DNA from: Halomonas sp. ML-15
GTDB lineage: Bacteria > Pseudomonadota > Gammaproteobacteria > Pseudomonadales > Halomonadaceae
DNA length: 64,000 nucleotides
Reading direction: 5' to 3'
Assembly (NCBI RefSeq): GCF_014779595.1
Contig: NZ_JACXZT010000002.1
Location: 1-64,000, forward strand
Positions 46,621 through 54,781 of this stretch are shown one piece after another. A program made the position numbers and the translations under genes. Numbering within the stretch: the stretch's first letter is position 1; each line of letters opens with the position of its first letter. A model generated the notes under the pieces. It saw only the letters and a list, made by a program, of their open reading frames with translations, had not been told where the DNA came from and made no database searches.

Positions 46621-46844
46621 GAAGGGGGCCTTGCGGGTTGGTGCGCCCGCCGTCGGTGGCGGGCGCGGTGGTTGAGAGGGGAGTTATTCTTCGATGTTGT
46701 CGTCGGCCTACCGTGCAGCATGGTGAAGATGTCGTCATCAGTGCTGGCTGTGGCGGATGTGCCCAACCAGGGTGTGGCCAGGTGGCAATGGGCTTTTAAA
46801 CAGGTCGAGTGGAGCATAGCGAGGAATTATCGTATTTTTTCATT

Positions 46845-46877
46845 GCTAATCGTCTTGTTGTTATAAAATCGATTATT
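46845..46877. promoter_or_regulatory. Operator-like element, copy B
   Basis: A 33-bp stretch from GCTAATCGTCTTGT to AAAATCGATTATT, like copy A at 45742-45774. It includes TAATCG and CGATTA as an inverted pair 17 bp apart. It ends 76 bp before the GntR start and overlaps the likely promoter, so autoregulation is plausible. Confidence 0.6.
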
Positions 46878-46953
46878 GTGCTTAGAACGTAGATTGTTCT
46901 TCCAGGATGCGTCAAGCTTTGTGGTAATGAGTGGTCTTTCCATGGAGGCGAGA

Positions 46954-47613
46954 ATGGACGTCCCGCAACGCAAACAGAGTGCAACTACCGCCAGTCGGGT
47001 GTTCGACGCCATGCGTCACGACCTGGTCAACGGCCGCTTCGCCGCCGGCGAAAAGGTGGCCATCAATGGTCTCAAGGAGCAGTACAAGGTGGGGCTGAGC
47101 CCGCTGCGCGAGGCGCTCAATCGCCTCGCCGCCTACGGACTGCTGGTGCAGGAAAACCAGCGCGGTTTTCGGGTGCCGCGGCTGGATCGGCGCGAGCTCG
47201 ACGACGTCGCCGGCATGCGTCGCGAACTGGAAGGCATGGCGCTCGAGCGCGCGATCCTCAACGGCGACGCCGAGTGGGAATCTGAGCTGCTGGCCGCTGC
47301 GCATCGCCTCAAGCGGGCAGATCTATCGCCGACCAAGGTCGACGAGTGGGAACAGCTGCATACCCGCTTTCACAGCACCCTGGTGGCGCCCTGTGGGTCG
47401 GTTTGGCTGCTGCGCTTTATCGACCAGCTGCACGACCAGTTCGACCGCTACCGGCGTATGGCGCCCGGCGCGCCCGAGGTGCGCAAGATCCTCGACGCAC
47501 AGCACGGTGAGCTGGTTGAGCTGGCGCTGGAGCGAGACGTCAAGGCGGCGCGAGGGCTACTCGAAGACCATATCGACCGCTCGTATCAGGTGGCCATGGG
47601 CAGCTGCAAGTAG
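46954..47613 (+). CDS. GntR family regulator, FCD (FadR C-terminal-like) type
   Basis: A 219-aa transcriptional regulator. The start MDVPQRKQSA was chosen because GGAGG lies 5 nt upstream; earlier in-frame starts lack a ribosome site. The winged helix is at about 20-85: VFDAMRHDLVNGRFAAGEKV, LKEQYKVGLSPLREALNRLAAYGLL and GFRVPRLD. The FCD ligand domain has the metal or ligand residues of DVAGMRRELEGMALE, HTRFHSTLVAPCGS and HGELVELALERD (His set). It resembles CsiR-like regulators of dicarboxylate catabolism. Convergent with yigZ, 2 bp apart. Confidence 0.92.
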   Translation: MDVPQRKQSATTASRVFDAMRHDLVNGRFAAGEKVAINGLKEQYKVGLSPLREALNRLAAYGLLVQENQRGFRVPRLDRRELDDVAGMRRELEGMALERAILNGDAEWESELLAAAHRLKRADLSPTKVDEWEQLHTRFHSTLVAPCGSVWLLRFIDQLHDQFDRYRRMAPGAPEVRKILDAQHGELVELALERDVKAARGLLEDHIDRSYQVAMGSCK

Positions 47614-47615
47614 GC

Positions 47616-48233
47616 TCAGGGTGTGATGGTGAGCCGTCCCTTGAGCCGCGAGGCCAGGTCGCCGAGGCGATCCTGGTGTTCGTCGACGGGCCAGCCGACC
47701 TGGAGGGTCACCCCCGAGGCCTGGTAGTCGGCCCCCTGAATGGGAATCTGGCGCTCGGCGAGCCAGCTGCGGGCCTCGGCCTCACCGGCGAAGTCGACGC
47801 CGAGCAGGAGGGGACGGCGGGGGATGAAGTCTCGCTGCGGCAGCCGCTCGAGGCCCAGTGCCACGGCCTGGGAGTAAGCACGGGCCAACCCGCCGGTGCC
47901 CAGCTTGGTACCGCCGAAGTAACGGATGACCACGCACCCCACCTGGCCAATGCCGGCGCCCTCCAGGACCTGGAACATCGGCCGTCCGGCGGTACCGCCG
48001 GGCTCGCCGTCATCGGAGAAACCGATCGCCTGCTGTTCGCCGGGCGGGCCGGCGATGAAGGCGCTGCAGTGGTGGCTGGCACCGGGATGGGCCTGGCGCG
48101 CGGCGGCCAGCAGCGATTCGAAGGCCTGGACGCTCGGGGCATGGCACAGCCAGCTGATAAAGCGGCTCTTTTCAACCTCCAGCTCGCTCGCGTGCCAGTC
48201 GCCCGCCTCAAGATCGGGAACCGGGTAGCCCAT
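47616..48233 (-). CDS. yigZ: YigZ/IMPACT family protein
   Basis: A 205-aa protein of the UPF0029 family. The start MGYPVPDLEAGDW overlaps the stop of the S24 gene (TGATG), so the two are translationally coupled. Seen: EVEKSRFISWLCHAPS, HHCSAFIAG, GFSDDGEPGGTAGRPMFQVLEG (the family hallmark) and VVIRYFGGTKLGTGGLARAYSQAV, then the ferredoxin-like C-terminal domain. Family members may act on translation factors; the biochemical role is unsettled. Confidence 0.92.
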   Translation of the reverse strand: MGYPVPDLEAGDWHASELEVEKSRFISWLCHAPSVQAFESLLAAARQAHPGASHHCSAFIAGPPGEQQAIGFSDDGEPGGTAGRPMFQVLEGAGIGQVGCVVIRYFGGTKLGTGGLARAYSQAVALGLERLPQRDFIPRRPLLLGVDFAGEAEARSWLAERQIPIQGADYQASGVTLQVGWPVDEHQDRLGDLASRLKGRLTITP

Positions 48234-48712
48234 CACATCACGTGGGTGGGCTGGCGCATCACGCCCATCACCATCCCCAGCACCTTGATATCGTCGTTCT
48301 TGAGGAAGATCGGCGCCATGCTCTCGTTGGCGGGTTGCAGGCGCACGCCGGCCTTCTCGATATACAGCTTCTTCAGGGTAACCTCCTGATCGTTGATCAT
48401 GACCACTGCGGTTTCGCCGTTTTCGGCGCTCTCCTGGCGTTCGATGATGATCACGTCGCCGTCGAAGATATTGCAGTCGATCATCGAGTCGCCGCACACC
48501 CGCAGGGCGTAGGTATTACGACGCACCATGCTCGACGGCACATAGACGCTGGCGGTATCGGTGCAGGCTTCGATGGGCATGCCAGCCGAGACCTTGCCGA
48601 GCAGCGGGACCTCGACAAGCTCGCCAAGCTCACTGGCATCGAGGGCTTCCCAGGATTCTGCCATGGGCAGGTTGGGTAAGCGATGCAGGTAGTGCGGTGC
48701 AGTGTGGAGCAT
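48233..48712 (-). CDS. LexA-like S24 autoprotease without a DNA-binding domain
   Basis: A 159-aa protein. The S24 fold is complete: cleavage site Ala43-Gly44 in LLGKVSAGMPIEA, nucleophile Ser76 (RVCGDSMIDCNIFDGDVIII) and Lys114 (DQEVTLKKLYIE). It lacks the roughly 70-residue winged helix of LexA: only about 33 residues precede the catalytic fold, with no HTH pattern. An SOS box lies 35 bp upstream, so no upstream coding part has been lost. It is UmuD-like in size but LexA-like in sequence, and no umuC/dinB-type gene adjoins. GGAGGGAG ribosome site. Coupled to yigZ. A role as UmuD-like polymerase accessory or as RecA*-sensing decoy are both guesses. Confidence 0.88.
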   Translation of the reverse strand: MLHTAPHYLHRLPNLPMAESWEALDASELGELVEVPLLGKVSAGMPIEACTDTASVYVPSSMVRRNTYALRVCGDSMIDCNIFDGDVIIIERQESAENGETAVVMINDQEVTLKKLYIEKAGVRLQPANESMAPIFLKNDDIKVLGMVMGVMRQPTHVM

Positions 48713-48746
48713 GGTCTTTCTCCCTCCAGAATGGGGGTGCTAATAC

Positions 48747-48762
48747 CTGTTGTTTTTTACAG
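48747..48762 (-). promoter_or_regulatory. LexA (SOS) box upstream of the S24 gene
   Basis: CTGTTGTTTTTTACAG fits CTGT-N8-ACAG exactly. It is placed 35 bp before the S24 start codon. It could also influence the divergent ccm operon, but that start is about 175 bp away. Confidence 0.82.
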
Positions 48763-48823
48763 CACTTCTGCATCATAGCAAGGGCGGCGCCAGTCGCAAG
48801 TGCTAGCGCTCTTTTGACTGCGC

Positions 48824-48837
48824 TTGATTGAGGTCAA
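48824..48837 (+). promoter_or_regulatory. Candidate FNR/ANR box upstream of ccmA
   Basis: TTGATTGAGGTCAA matches TTGAT-N4-ATCAA at 9 of 10 fixed positions. It lies about 100 bp before ccmA; oxygen-responsive control of cytochrome c maturation would be expected. Confidence 0.45.
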
Positions 48838-48937
48838 GACAGCTCCCGATGCGACCGGCTGACGCATGGCGGGCGCTAGCCGCATTAGGCCATTCCGTGT
48901 AGAGTGCCGAGCCAATAATCGATGCTGGGAGACCGCG

Positions 48938-49609
48938 GTGCAGAGTGCGGTAAAAGGAGCCTTGAGCTTCCGCCTGCAAGCCCGCCGACTGGCCTGTGAA
49001 CGCGATGACCGTGTGCTGTTTGACGACCTCGAACTCGAGATAGGGCCGGGGCAGATCGTGCGTATCGAAGGCCCCAACGGCAGCGGCAAGACCACGCTGC
49101 TGAAGATTCTTTCGGGACAGCTCGGCGACTATCAGGGTGAACTCTACTGGGATGACGTGCCGATGCACGAGGCCCGGGATGCGTTTCTCGCCAACTTGCT
49201 CTACCTGGGGCACGCGCCGGGCATCAAGGGCGCACTCACGGCGCTGGAGAATCTGCGCTGGCACCAGGCGCTCGCCGGTGAAGCGGGCGACCACCAGTCA
49301 CGCATGGCGGCGTTGGCCGAGATCGGCCTGATGGGCTTCGAAGACGTGCCCTGCGCGCAGCTCTCGGCAGGCCAGCAGCGGCGTGTGGCGCTGGCCAGGC
49401 TGATCCTGATTCCGCGGCTGCTGTGGGTGCTCGACGAGCCCTTCACCGCCATCGACAAGGACGGTGTGGCGGCGCTGGAGCGCCGGCTACTCTCCCACGC
49501 CGCGCGGGGTGGGAGCGTGATACTCACCACCCACCACGACCTGGCGCCTCTCGGCGAGATCCGCCGCGTACGCCTCGGTGAAGGAGGCAGTGTCGATGCA
49601 GCACGCTGA
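48938..49609 (+). CDS. ccmA: Heme exporter ATPase CcmA
   Basis: ABC ATPase of the CcmABCD complex that releases holo-CcmE from CcmC in system I cytochrome c maturation. It is 223 aa from a GTG start at 48938, chosen for a GGGAG site upstream. Seen: IEGPNGSGKTTLLKIL (Walker A), LSAGQQRRVALARLIL (signature), LWVLDEPFTAIDKDG (Walker B) and the switch His in ILTTHHDL. A TTG at 48962 lies too close to AAGGAG for comfort but is possible. It overlaps ccmB by 14 nt. Confidence 0.93.
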   Translation: MQSAVKGALSFRLQARRLACERDDRVLFDDLELEIGPGQIVRIEGPNGSGKTTLLKILSGQLGDYQGELYWDDVPMHEARDAFLANLLYLGHAPGIKGALTALENLRWHQALAGEAGDHQSRMAALAEIGLMGFEDVPCAQLSAGQQRRVALARLILIPRLLWVLDEPFTAIDKDGVAALERRLLSHAARGGSVILTTHHDLAPLGEIRRVRLGEGGSVDAAR

Positions 49610-50312
49610 GCGCCTGGCGGTGACGGAACCCCGCGGCGGCCTGGGGGTCGCACTAGCGGCGACCTTGCGCCGGGATCTGACGCTATTGATGCGTCGCCGC
49701 AGTGAGGTAATGAACCCGCTGGTGTTCTTCGCCCTGGTGATCACGCTGTTTCCGCTGGGTATCTCACCGGACGCGGCACTGCTGGCGACGATTGCGCCAG
49801 GGTTGCTGTGGGTGGCGGCGCTGCTGGCAACGCTGCTGTCGCTGGATTCGCTGTTTCGCGCCGACTTCGAGGATGGTTGCCTCGAGCAGATGCTGCTGGC
49901 ACCGCAACCGCTGGCGCTGATGGTAATGGCCAAGGTGGCGGTACACTGGCTGCTGACCGGCCTGCCACTGGCGCTGATGGCGCCGCTGCTGGGGATTACC
50001 CTGGCGCTGCCGGCCGGCAGCTACGGCATCTTGATGTTGTCGCTGGCGCTAGGGACGGCCAGCCTGAGTCTGATCGGTGCCATCGGTGCGGCGCTGACGG
50101 TGGGACTGGCGCGCGGCGGCGTGCTGCTGTCGCTGCTGGTACTGCCGCTCTATGTGCCGGTGCTGATCTTCGGCACCGGCGCCGTGCAGGCGGCGCTGCT
50201 GGGCGATGCGCTGGCTGCGCACCTGGCGATTCTCGGCGCACTGCTGGCCGGCGCGCTGATGCTGGCGCCCTGGGCGATTGCCGCGTCACTGCGTATCAGT
50301 ATCAACGGTTGA
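49596..50312 (+). CDS. ccmB: Heme exporter permease CcmB
   Basis: Six-helix membrane component of CcmABCD, 238 aa. The start [10 protein letters not shown] was chosen for GAAGGAGG about 9 nt upstream. Seen: [22 protein letters not shown], the conserved [17 protein letters not shown] loop and [14 protein letters not shown]. It overlaps ccmA by 14 nt and precedes ccmC by 13 nt. Confidence 0.94.
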   Translation: MQHAERLAVTEPRGGLGVALAATLRRDLTLLMRRRSEVMNPLVFFALVITLFPLGISPDAALLATIAPGLLWVAALLATLLSLDSLFRADFEDGCLEQMLLAPQPLALMVMAKVAVHWLLTGLPLALMAPLLGITLALPAGSYGILMLSLALGTASLSLIGAIGAALTVGLARGGVLLSLLVLPLYVPVLIFGTGAVQAALLGDALAAHLAILGALLAGALMLAPWAIAASLRISING

Positions 50313-50325
50313 GAGGTTGAGAGGC

Positions 50326-51066
50326 ATGTGGGCCTTTATTAACAAGTTGCGTTCCCCCAAGTGGTTCTACGCCATCAGCGCCAGGCTTCAGCCCTTTTTC
50401 TGGGTCGCAGCCGCGGCGCTGATCATGGTCGGTACCATCTGGGGCCTGGCCTTTGCCCCGGCCGACTACCAGCAGGGCAACAGCTTTCGGATCATCTATG
50501 TCCATGTGCCGGCGGCATTCCTGGCGCAGTCGATCTTCGTCAGCATGGCGGTCGCGGCGGTGGTGTTCATGGTATGGAAGATCAAGATCGCCGACATGGC
50601 CGCCGCGGTGATGGCCCCGCTGGGCGCAGCGATGACTTTTATCGCGCTGTTCTCGGGGGCGGTATGGGGCGTCCCCACCTGGGGCACCTGGTGGATGTGG
50701 GACGCGCGCCTGACCTCGATGCTGATTCTACTGTTCCTCTATTTTGGCGTGATCGCTCTGCGCGGCGCCTTCGCCAGCCGCGACAGCGGCTCACGGGCCG
50801 CCTCGGTGCTGGCCATGGTCGGGGTGATCAATATCCCGATCATCAAGTATTCGGTGGAGTGGTGGCACACGCTGCATCAGCCGGCCACCTTCACGGTCAC
50901 CGGTCGTGTGGCGATGCCGATGGATATGTGGGCACCGCTGCTGCTGATGGTGCTGGGCTTCTACAGTTTCTTTATCGCCCTGACACTGATGCGCACCCGC
51001 AACGAGATCCTGCGTCGCGAGTCGCGCAAGCGCTGGGTACGTGACCTGGCCGGAGGGGGACACTGA
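50326..51066 (+). CDS. ccmC: Heme exporter protein CcmC
   Basis: Six-helix heme-handling protein that loads heme onto CcmE. It is 246 aa from [13 protein letters not shown], with GAGAGG upstream. The WWD periplasmic motif is [15 protein letters not shown]. Flanking heme-ligand histidines are in [11 protein letters not shown] and [13 protein letters not shown]. The ccmD start overlaps its stop (TGATG). Confidence 0.96.
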   Translation: MWAFINKLRSPKWFYAISARLQPFFWVAAAALIMVGTIWGLAFAPADYQQGNSFRIIYVHVPAAFLAQSIFVSMAVAAVVFMVWKIKIADMAAAVMAPLGAAMTFIALFSGAVWGVPTWGTWWMWDARLTSMLILLFLYFGVIALRGAFASRDSGSRAASVLAMVGVINIPIIKYSVEWWHTLHQPATFTVTGRVAMPMDMWAPLLLMVLGFYSFFIALTLMRTRNEILRRESRKRWVRDLAGGGH

Positions 51067-51278
51067 TGGCGTTCGCTTCACTCCAGGAGTTCTTTGCCAT
51101 GGGCGGCCACGCCCCCTACGTGTGGTCGGCCTGGGCGGTGACCGCGGTGCTGCTGCTGGGATCGGTAGTGCATGCGCGCATCGAACGCCGCCAATTGATC
51201 CGTGATCTGCAACGACGTGAACGCAGGGAGCGCCGTGTCGGAAGCGAACCAGCGAGGAACCTAGCCGATGACACCTAA
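51066..51278 (+). CDS. ccmD: Heme exporter protein CcmD
   Basis: Small single-helix protein, 70 aa, that stabilises the CcmC-CcmE contact. [31 protein letters not shown] is the usual CcmD start (GGHAPYVW..W), followed by a basic tail with ERRQLIRDLQRRERRERR. It overlaps ccmC by 1 nt and ccmE by 11 nt. Confidence 0.93.
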   Translation: MAFASLQEFFAMGGHAPYVWSAWAVTAVLLLGSVVHARIERRQLIRDLQRRERRERRVGSEPARNLADDT

Positions 51279-51789
51279 ACGCAAACAGAAACTCTTCATC
51301 ATCCTCGGGCTGATGTCGCTGGCGGCCATTGCCGTAGGGCTGACGCTGTTCGCCCTGCGCAGCAACATCAACCTGTTCTTCAGCCCGGTGCAGATCGCTG
51401 CCGGTGATGCCCCCTACGAGCGCACCATTCGCGCCGGGGGAATGGTCCGCGAGGGCTCTGTATCGCGCAATGCCGATAGCCTCGACGTCGAGTTCACGGT
51501 GACCGACTACGTCGACGACGTGCGGGTGCACTTCAACGGCATTCTGCCCGATCTGTTCCGTGAGGGGCAGGGCGTGGTGGTGGTCGGCGAACTGCAGCCC
51601 GACGGCTGGATCCGTGCCAATGAGGTATTGGCGCGCCACGACGAGAACTACATGCCGCCGGAGGTCGCCCAGGCGCTGGAGGAGGCGGGTTACTCACCGG
51701 CCGACTTCCAGGCCAAGGCCGCCGAAGTCGGCAAACGACTCGAAGCCCAGGGCGAGTATGCTGACGATAACGGCGCGAGCCAGTACTGA
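51268..51789 (+). CDS. ccmE: Heme chaperone CcmE
   Basis: Periplasmic chaperone that carries heme by a covalent bond to histidine and delivers it to CcmF. It is 173 aa with an N-terminal signal anchor (RKQKLFIILGLMSLAAIAVGLTLF) and an OB-fold domain. The heme site is in VLARHDENYMPPEV: His124 and Tyr128. The ribosome site lies inside ccmD. Confidence 0.96.
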   Translation: MTPKRKQKLFIILGLMSLAAIAVGLTLFALRSNINLFFSPVQIAAGDAPYERTIRAGGMVREGSVSRNADSLDVEFTVTDYVDDVRVHFNGILPDLFREGQGVVVVGELQPDGWIRANEVLARHDENYMPPEVAQALEEAGYSPADFQAKAAEVGKRLEAQGEYADDNGASQY

Positions 51790-51801
51790 TCCGGAGCCGC
51801 C

Positions 51802-53793
51802 ATGCTGATCAAGATGATTCCCGAAATCGGCCACTTCGCGCTGGTGATTGCGCTGCTGCTGGCCATCGTTCAGGGCACCCTGCCGCTGGCGGGTGCCGCC
51901 ACGCGGCGTCCGCTGTGGATGGCCTTCGCGCGGCCGATGGCCGCCGGCCAGTTCCTGTTCGTGGCGATTGCCTACGCCTGCCTCACCACCAGCTATATGC
52001 TCGATGACTTCAGCGTCGCCAACGTCGCCAACAACTCCAACTCGATGCTGCCGTGGTACTACAAGTTCAGCGCGGTGTGGGGCAATCATGAGGGCTCGGT
52101 GCTGCTGTGGAGCCTGATGCTGGCGGGCTGGGGCTTTGCCGCCAGCCGTTTTTCCCGCGACCTGCCCGAAGACATGGTGGCGCGGGTGCTGGGGGTGATG
52201 GGCCTGGTCTGCGTCGGCTTCCTGCTGTTCATCCTGGCCACGTCCAACCCCTTCGAGCGGCTGCTGCCCAATATTCCCTCCGACGGCGCCGACCTCAATC
52301 CGCTGCTGCAGGACTTCGGCCTGATCATCCACCCGCCGATGCTCTACATGGGCTACGTGGGCTTCTCGGTGGTCTTCGCCTTCGCCATCGCCGCGCTGCT
52401 CGGCGGCCGCCTGGACGCCGCCTGGACCCGCTGGGCGCGGCCCTGGACCAACCTGGCCTGGGCCTTTCTCACCGTGGGCATCGCGCTGGGCAGCTGGTGG
52501 GCCTACTACGAGCTCGGCTGGGGCGGCTGGTGGTTCTGGGATCCGGTGGAGAACGCCTCGCTGCTGCCGTGGCTGACCGGCACCGCGCTGATGCACTCGC
52601 TGGCGGTGACCGAGAAGCGCGGCTCGTTCAAGAGCTGGACGGTGCTGCTGGCGATCACTACCTTCTCGCTGTCGCTGCTGGGCACCTTCCTGGTGCGCTC
52701 CGGCGTATTGACCTCGGTGCACGCCTTCGCCAACGATCCGTCCCGCGGCTTCTTCATTCTGATGCTGCTGACCATCACCGTGGGGGTGTCGCTGCTGATC
52801 TTCGCCCTGCGCGCGCCCCGGGTCAGTCACACCGTGGGCTTCAACTGGGTCTCCCGTGACGCCCTGCTGCTGATCAACAACATCCTGCTGGTGATCATCA
52901 CCGTCACCGTGCTGCTGGGCACCGTCTACCCGCTGCTGCTCGACGCCCTGGGCTTCGGCAAGATCAGCGTCGGCCCGCCCTACTTCAACGCCCTGTTCGT
53001 GCCGCTGACGGTGCTGATGTGCGTCTTTATGGGGCTCGGCCCCGGGGCGCGCTGGAAGAGCATGTCGGCCCGCGATCTGGGCCGGCGCGTCGCAGTCGCC
53101 GGCGTGGCGGCGCTGGTGCTAGGCGCCTCGCTGCCGCTGATCTTCGCCGATCACTGGAACCTGTGGGTGGCGATCGGCCTGATCACCGCACTGTGGATCG
53201 TGCTGCCGATGTTCCGCGATCTGATTGACAAGACGCGCAACGCCAGTTCGTTCGGCGCCGGTCTCAAGAAGCTGTCGCTGGCCTACTGGGGCATGCAGCT
53301 CGGCCATCTGGGGGTGGCGGTGACCATCGTCGGGGTGACAGTGGTCTCGCACTACAATATCGAGCGCAGCGTGCGCATGGGGCCGGGCGACACCGTGCAG
53401 GTGGCCGGCTACGAGTTCACCATGACCAACCTGCAGGCGCGTCGCGGCCCCAACTTCCTGGCCGATACCGCCACCATCGAAGTCAATCGGGTGGGCAGCG
53501 AGCGCAGCTTCGAGATGCGCCCCGAGAAGCGCCTGTACATCGCCCGCGGCATGCCGATGACCCAGGTGGCGCTGCGCCCGGGCTTCTTCCGCGACCTCTA
53601 CGTGGCGATGGGTGAAGAGCTCGATGGCGACGACTGGGCGATGCGCATTCAGTACAAGCCGTTCGTACGCTGGCTGTGGCTCGGCGCCCTGCTGATGGGT
53701 GCCGGCGGTATCCTCGCCATCGCCGATCGCCGCTACCGGCGTCGGCGTAGCGCCGAGGCGCCTAAGGTGGCCGCCCGGGAGGCGCACGCATGA
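51802..53793 (+). CDS. ccmF: Cytochrome c heme lyase subunit CcmF
   Basis: Large membrane protein that ligates heme to apocytochrome c with CcmH/CcmI. It is 663 aa with about 14-15 membrane segments. Seen: KFSAVWGNHEGSVLLW, IIHPPMLYMGYVG, the WWD motif (LGWGGWWFWDPVENASLLPWL), AFANDPSRGFFIL and a long periplasmic loop near the C-terminus. It overlaps ccmG by 4 nt. Confidence 0.97.
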   Translation: MLIKMIPEIGHFALVIALLLAIVQGTLPLAGAATRRPLWMAFARPMAAGQFLFVAIAYACLTTSYMLDDFSVANVANNSNSMLPWYYKFSAVWGNHEGSVLLWSLMLAGWGFAASRFSRDLPEDMVARVLGVMGLVCVGFLLFILATSNPFERLLPNIPSDGADLNPLLQDFGLIIHPPMLYMGYVGFSVVFAFAIAALLGGRLDAAWTRWARPWTNLAWAFLTVGIALGSWWAYYELGWGGWWFWDPVENASLLPWLTGTALMHSLAVTEKRGSFKSWTVLLAITTFSLSLLGTFLVRSGVLTSVHAFANDPSRGFFILMLLTITVGVSLLIFALRAPRVSHTVGFNWVSRDALLLINNILLVIITVTVLLGTVYPLLLDALGFGKISVGPPYFNALFVPLTVLMCVFMGLGPGARWKSMSARDLGRRVAVAGVAALVLGASLPLIFADHWNLWVAIGLITALWIVLPMFRDLIDKTRNASSFGAGLKKLSLAYWGMQLGHLGVAVTIVGVTVVSHYNIERSVRMGPGDTVQVAGYEFTMTNLQARRGPNFLADTATIEVNRVGSERSFEMRPEKRLYIARGMPMTQVALRPGFFRDLYVAMGEELDGDDWAMRIQYKPFVRWLWLGALLMGAGGILAIADRRYRRRRSAEAPKVAAREAHA

Positions 53794-54317
53794 ACCGCCG
53801 CCTGATCCTGCTGCTGCCGCTGCTGATCTTCATGATCCTCGGCGTGTTCCTGTATCGCGGCCTGTCGCTGGACCCGTTCCATCGCGACTCGGCGCTGCTG
53901 GCCCGGGAGTTCCCGAGCTTCGACATGGTCACCCTCGAGGATCCTGAGAGGCGCGTCGACCCCTCGCTGTTCCAGGGCGAAGTCACCCTGGTCAATGTGT
54001 GGGGCGAATGGTGCCCGGCCTGCAAGCAGGAGATGCCGCAACTGCTCGACCTCGCCGACCGCGGGGTGCGTCTGGTGGGGGTCAACTACCGTGATACCCG
54101 CGACAAGGGGCTCGGCTTTCTCGAGGAGTTCGGCAACCCCTTCGAGGTCAATATCTTCGACCCTGAGGGGACGCTGGGCTTCGATCTGGGCGTCTACGGT
54201 GCGCCCGAGACGTTTCTGGTCGATCGTGACGGAGTGATCCGCTATCACCATACCGGCTATATCGACCCCAGTGACGTCCGCGACCATATCTTGCCGGAGG
54301 TGGAAAAATGGCAGTGA
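53790..54317 (+). CDS. ccmG: Thiol:disulfide interchange protein CcmG (DsbE)
   Basis: Membrane-anchored thioredoxin-like reductant of apocytochrome c or CcmH. It is 175 aa with an N-terminal anchor (LILLLPLLIFMILGVFLYRGL). The active site is WCPAC: Cys75 and Cys78. The GVNYRDTRDKGLGFLEEFGNPF and GVYGAPETFLVDRDGVIRY segments are typical of CcmG. It overlaps ccmF by 4 nt and ccmH by 10 nt. Confidence 0.95.
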   Translation: MNRRLILLLPLLIFMILGVFLYRGLSLDPFHRDSALLAREFPSFDMVTLEDPERRVDPSLFQGEVTLVNVWGEWCPACKQEMPQLLDLADRGVRLVGVNYRDTRDKGLGFLEEFGNPFEVNIFDPEGTLGFDLGVYGAPETFLVDRDGVIRYHHTGYIDPSDVRDHILPEVEKWQ

Positions 54318-54781
54318 TCCGACACGCTACGCTGGTCTTGGTACTGACCCTGATCGCTGGCCTGAGCTGGGCGGGCGGTATCGAGCTGCGCGAGTTCGAT
54401 GACCCGGTCATGGAGCAGCGCTACAAGAGCCTGACCGCCTCGCTGCGCTGTCCGCTGTGCGAGAACCAGGCGATTGACGACTCCGATGCGCCGATCTCCG
54501 GTGATATGCGCGAGCAGGTCTATGTGCTGCTCCAGGACGGCCGTTCGGATATCGAGATTCTCGATCATATGACCACGCGCTTCGGCGACTATGTGCTCTA
54601 CAACCCGCGTCTCGAGGGGCGCACCCTGCTGCTGTGGGGCCTGCCCGGCACCCTGGTGGTGCTCGGCGGCGTGCTGGTGGTAGTAATCGTGCGGCGTCGG
54701 CGCACGGCCTCGGCGCAAGCGCTATCCGCCGAGGAGCGCGCGCGCCTCGATGAGCTGATCAACCGCGAGAGGACATCATGA
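54308..54781 (+). CDS. ccmH: Cytochrome c maturation protein CcmH
   Basis: Thiol component of the heme ligation complex, 157 aa. A signal peptide is followed by LRCPLCENQAIDDSDAPIS, with Cys48 and Cys51, then MTTRFGDYVLYNPRLEG and one membrane helix (about 105-125) before a basic cytoplasmic tail. This is the short CcmH without TPR; the TPR part is the separate CcmI. It overlaps both neighbours. Confidence 0.95.
   Translation: MAVIRHATLVLVLTLIAGLSWAGGIELREFDDPVMEQRYKSLTASLRCPLCENQAIDDSDAPISGDMREQVYVLLQDGRSDIEILDHMTTRFGDYVLYNPRLEGRTLLLWGLPGTLVVLGGVLVVVIVRRRRTASAQALSAEERARLDELINRERTS

Noticed and set aside
48233-48712. Calling this gene lexA itself
   Set aside because: The winged-helix domain is absent and the upstream SOS box shows it is not a truncated call; the true lexA must be elsewhere.
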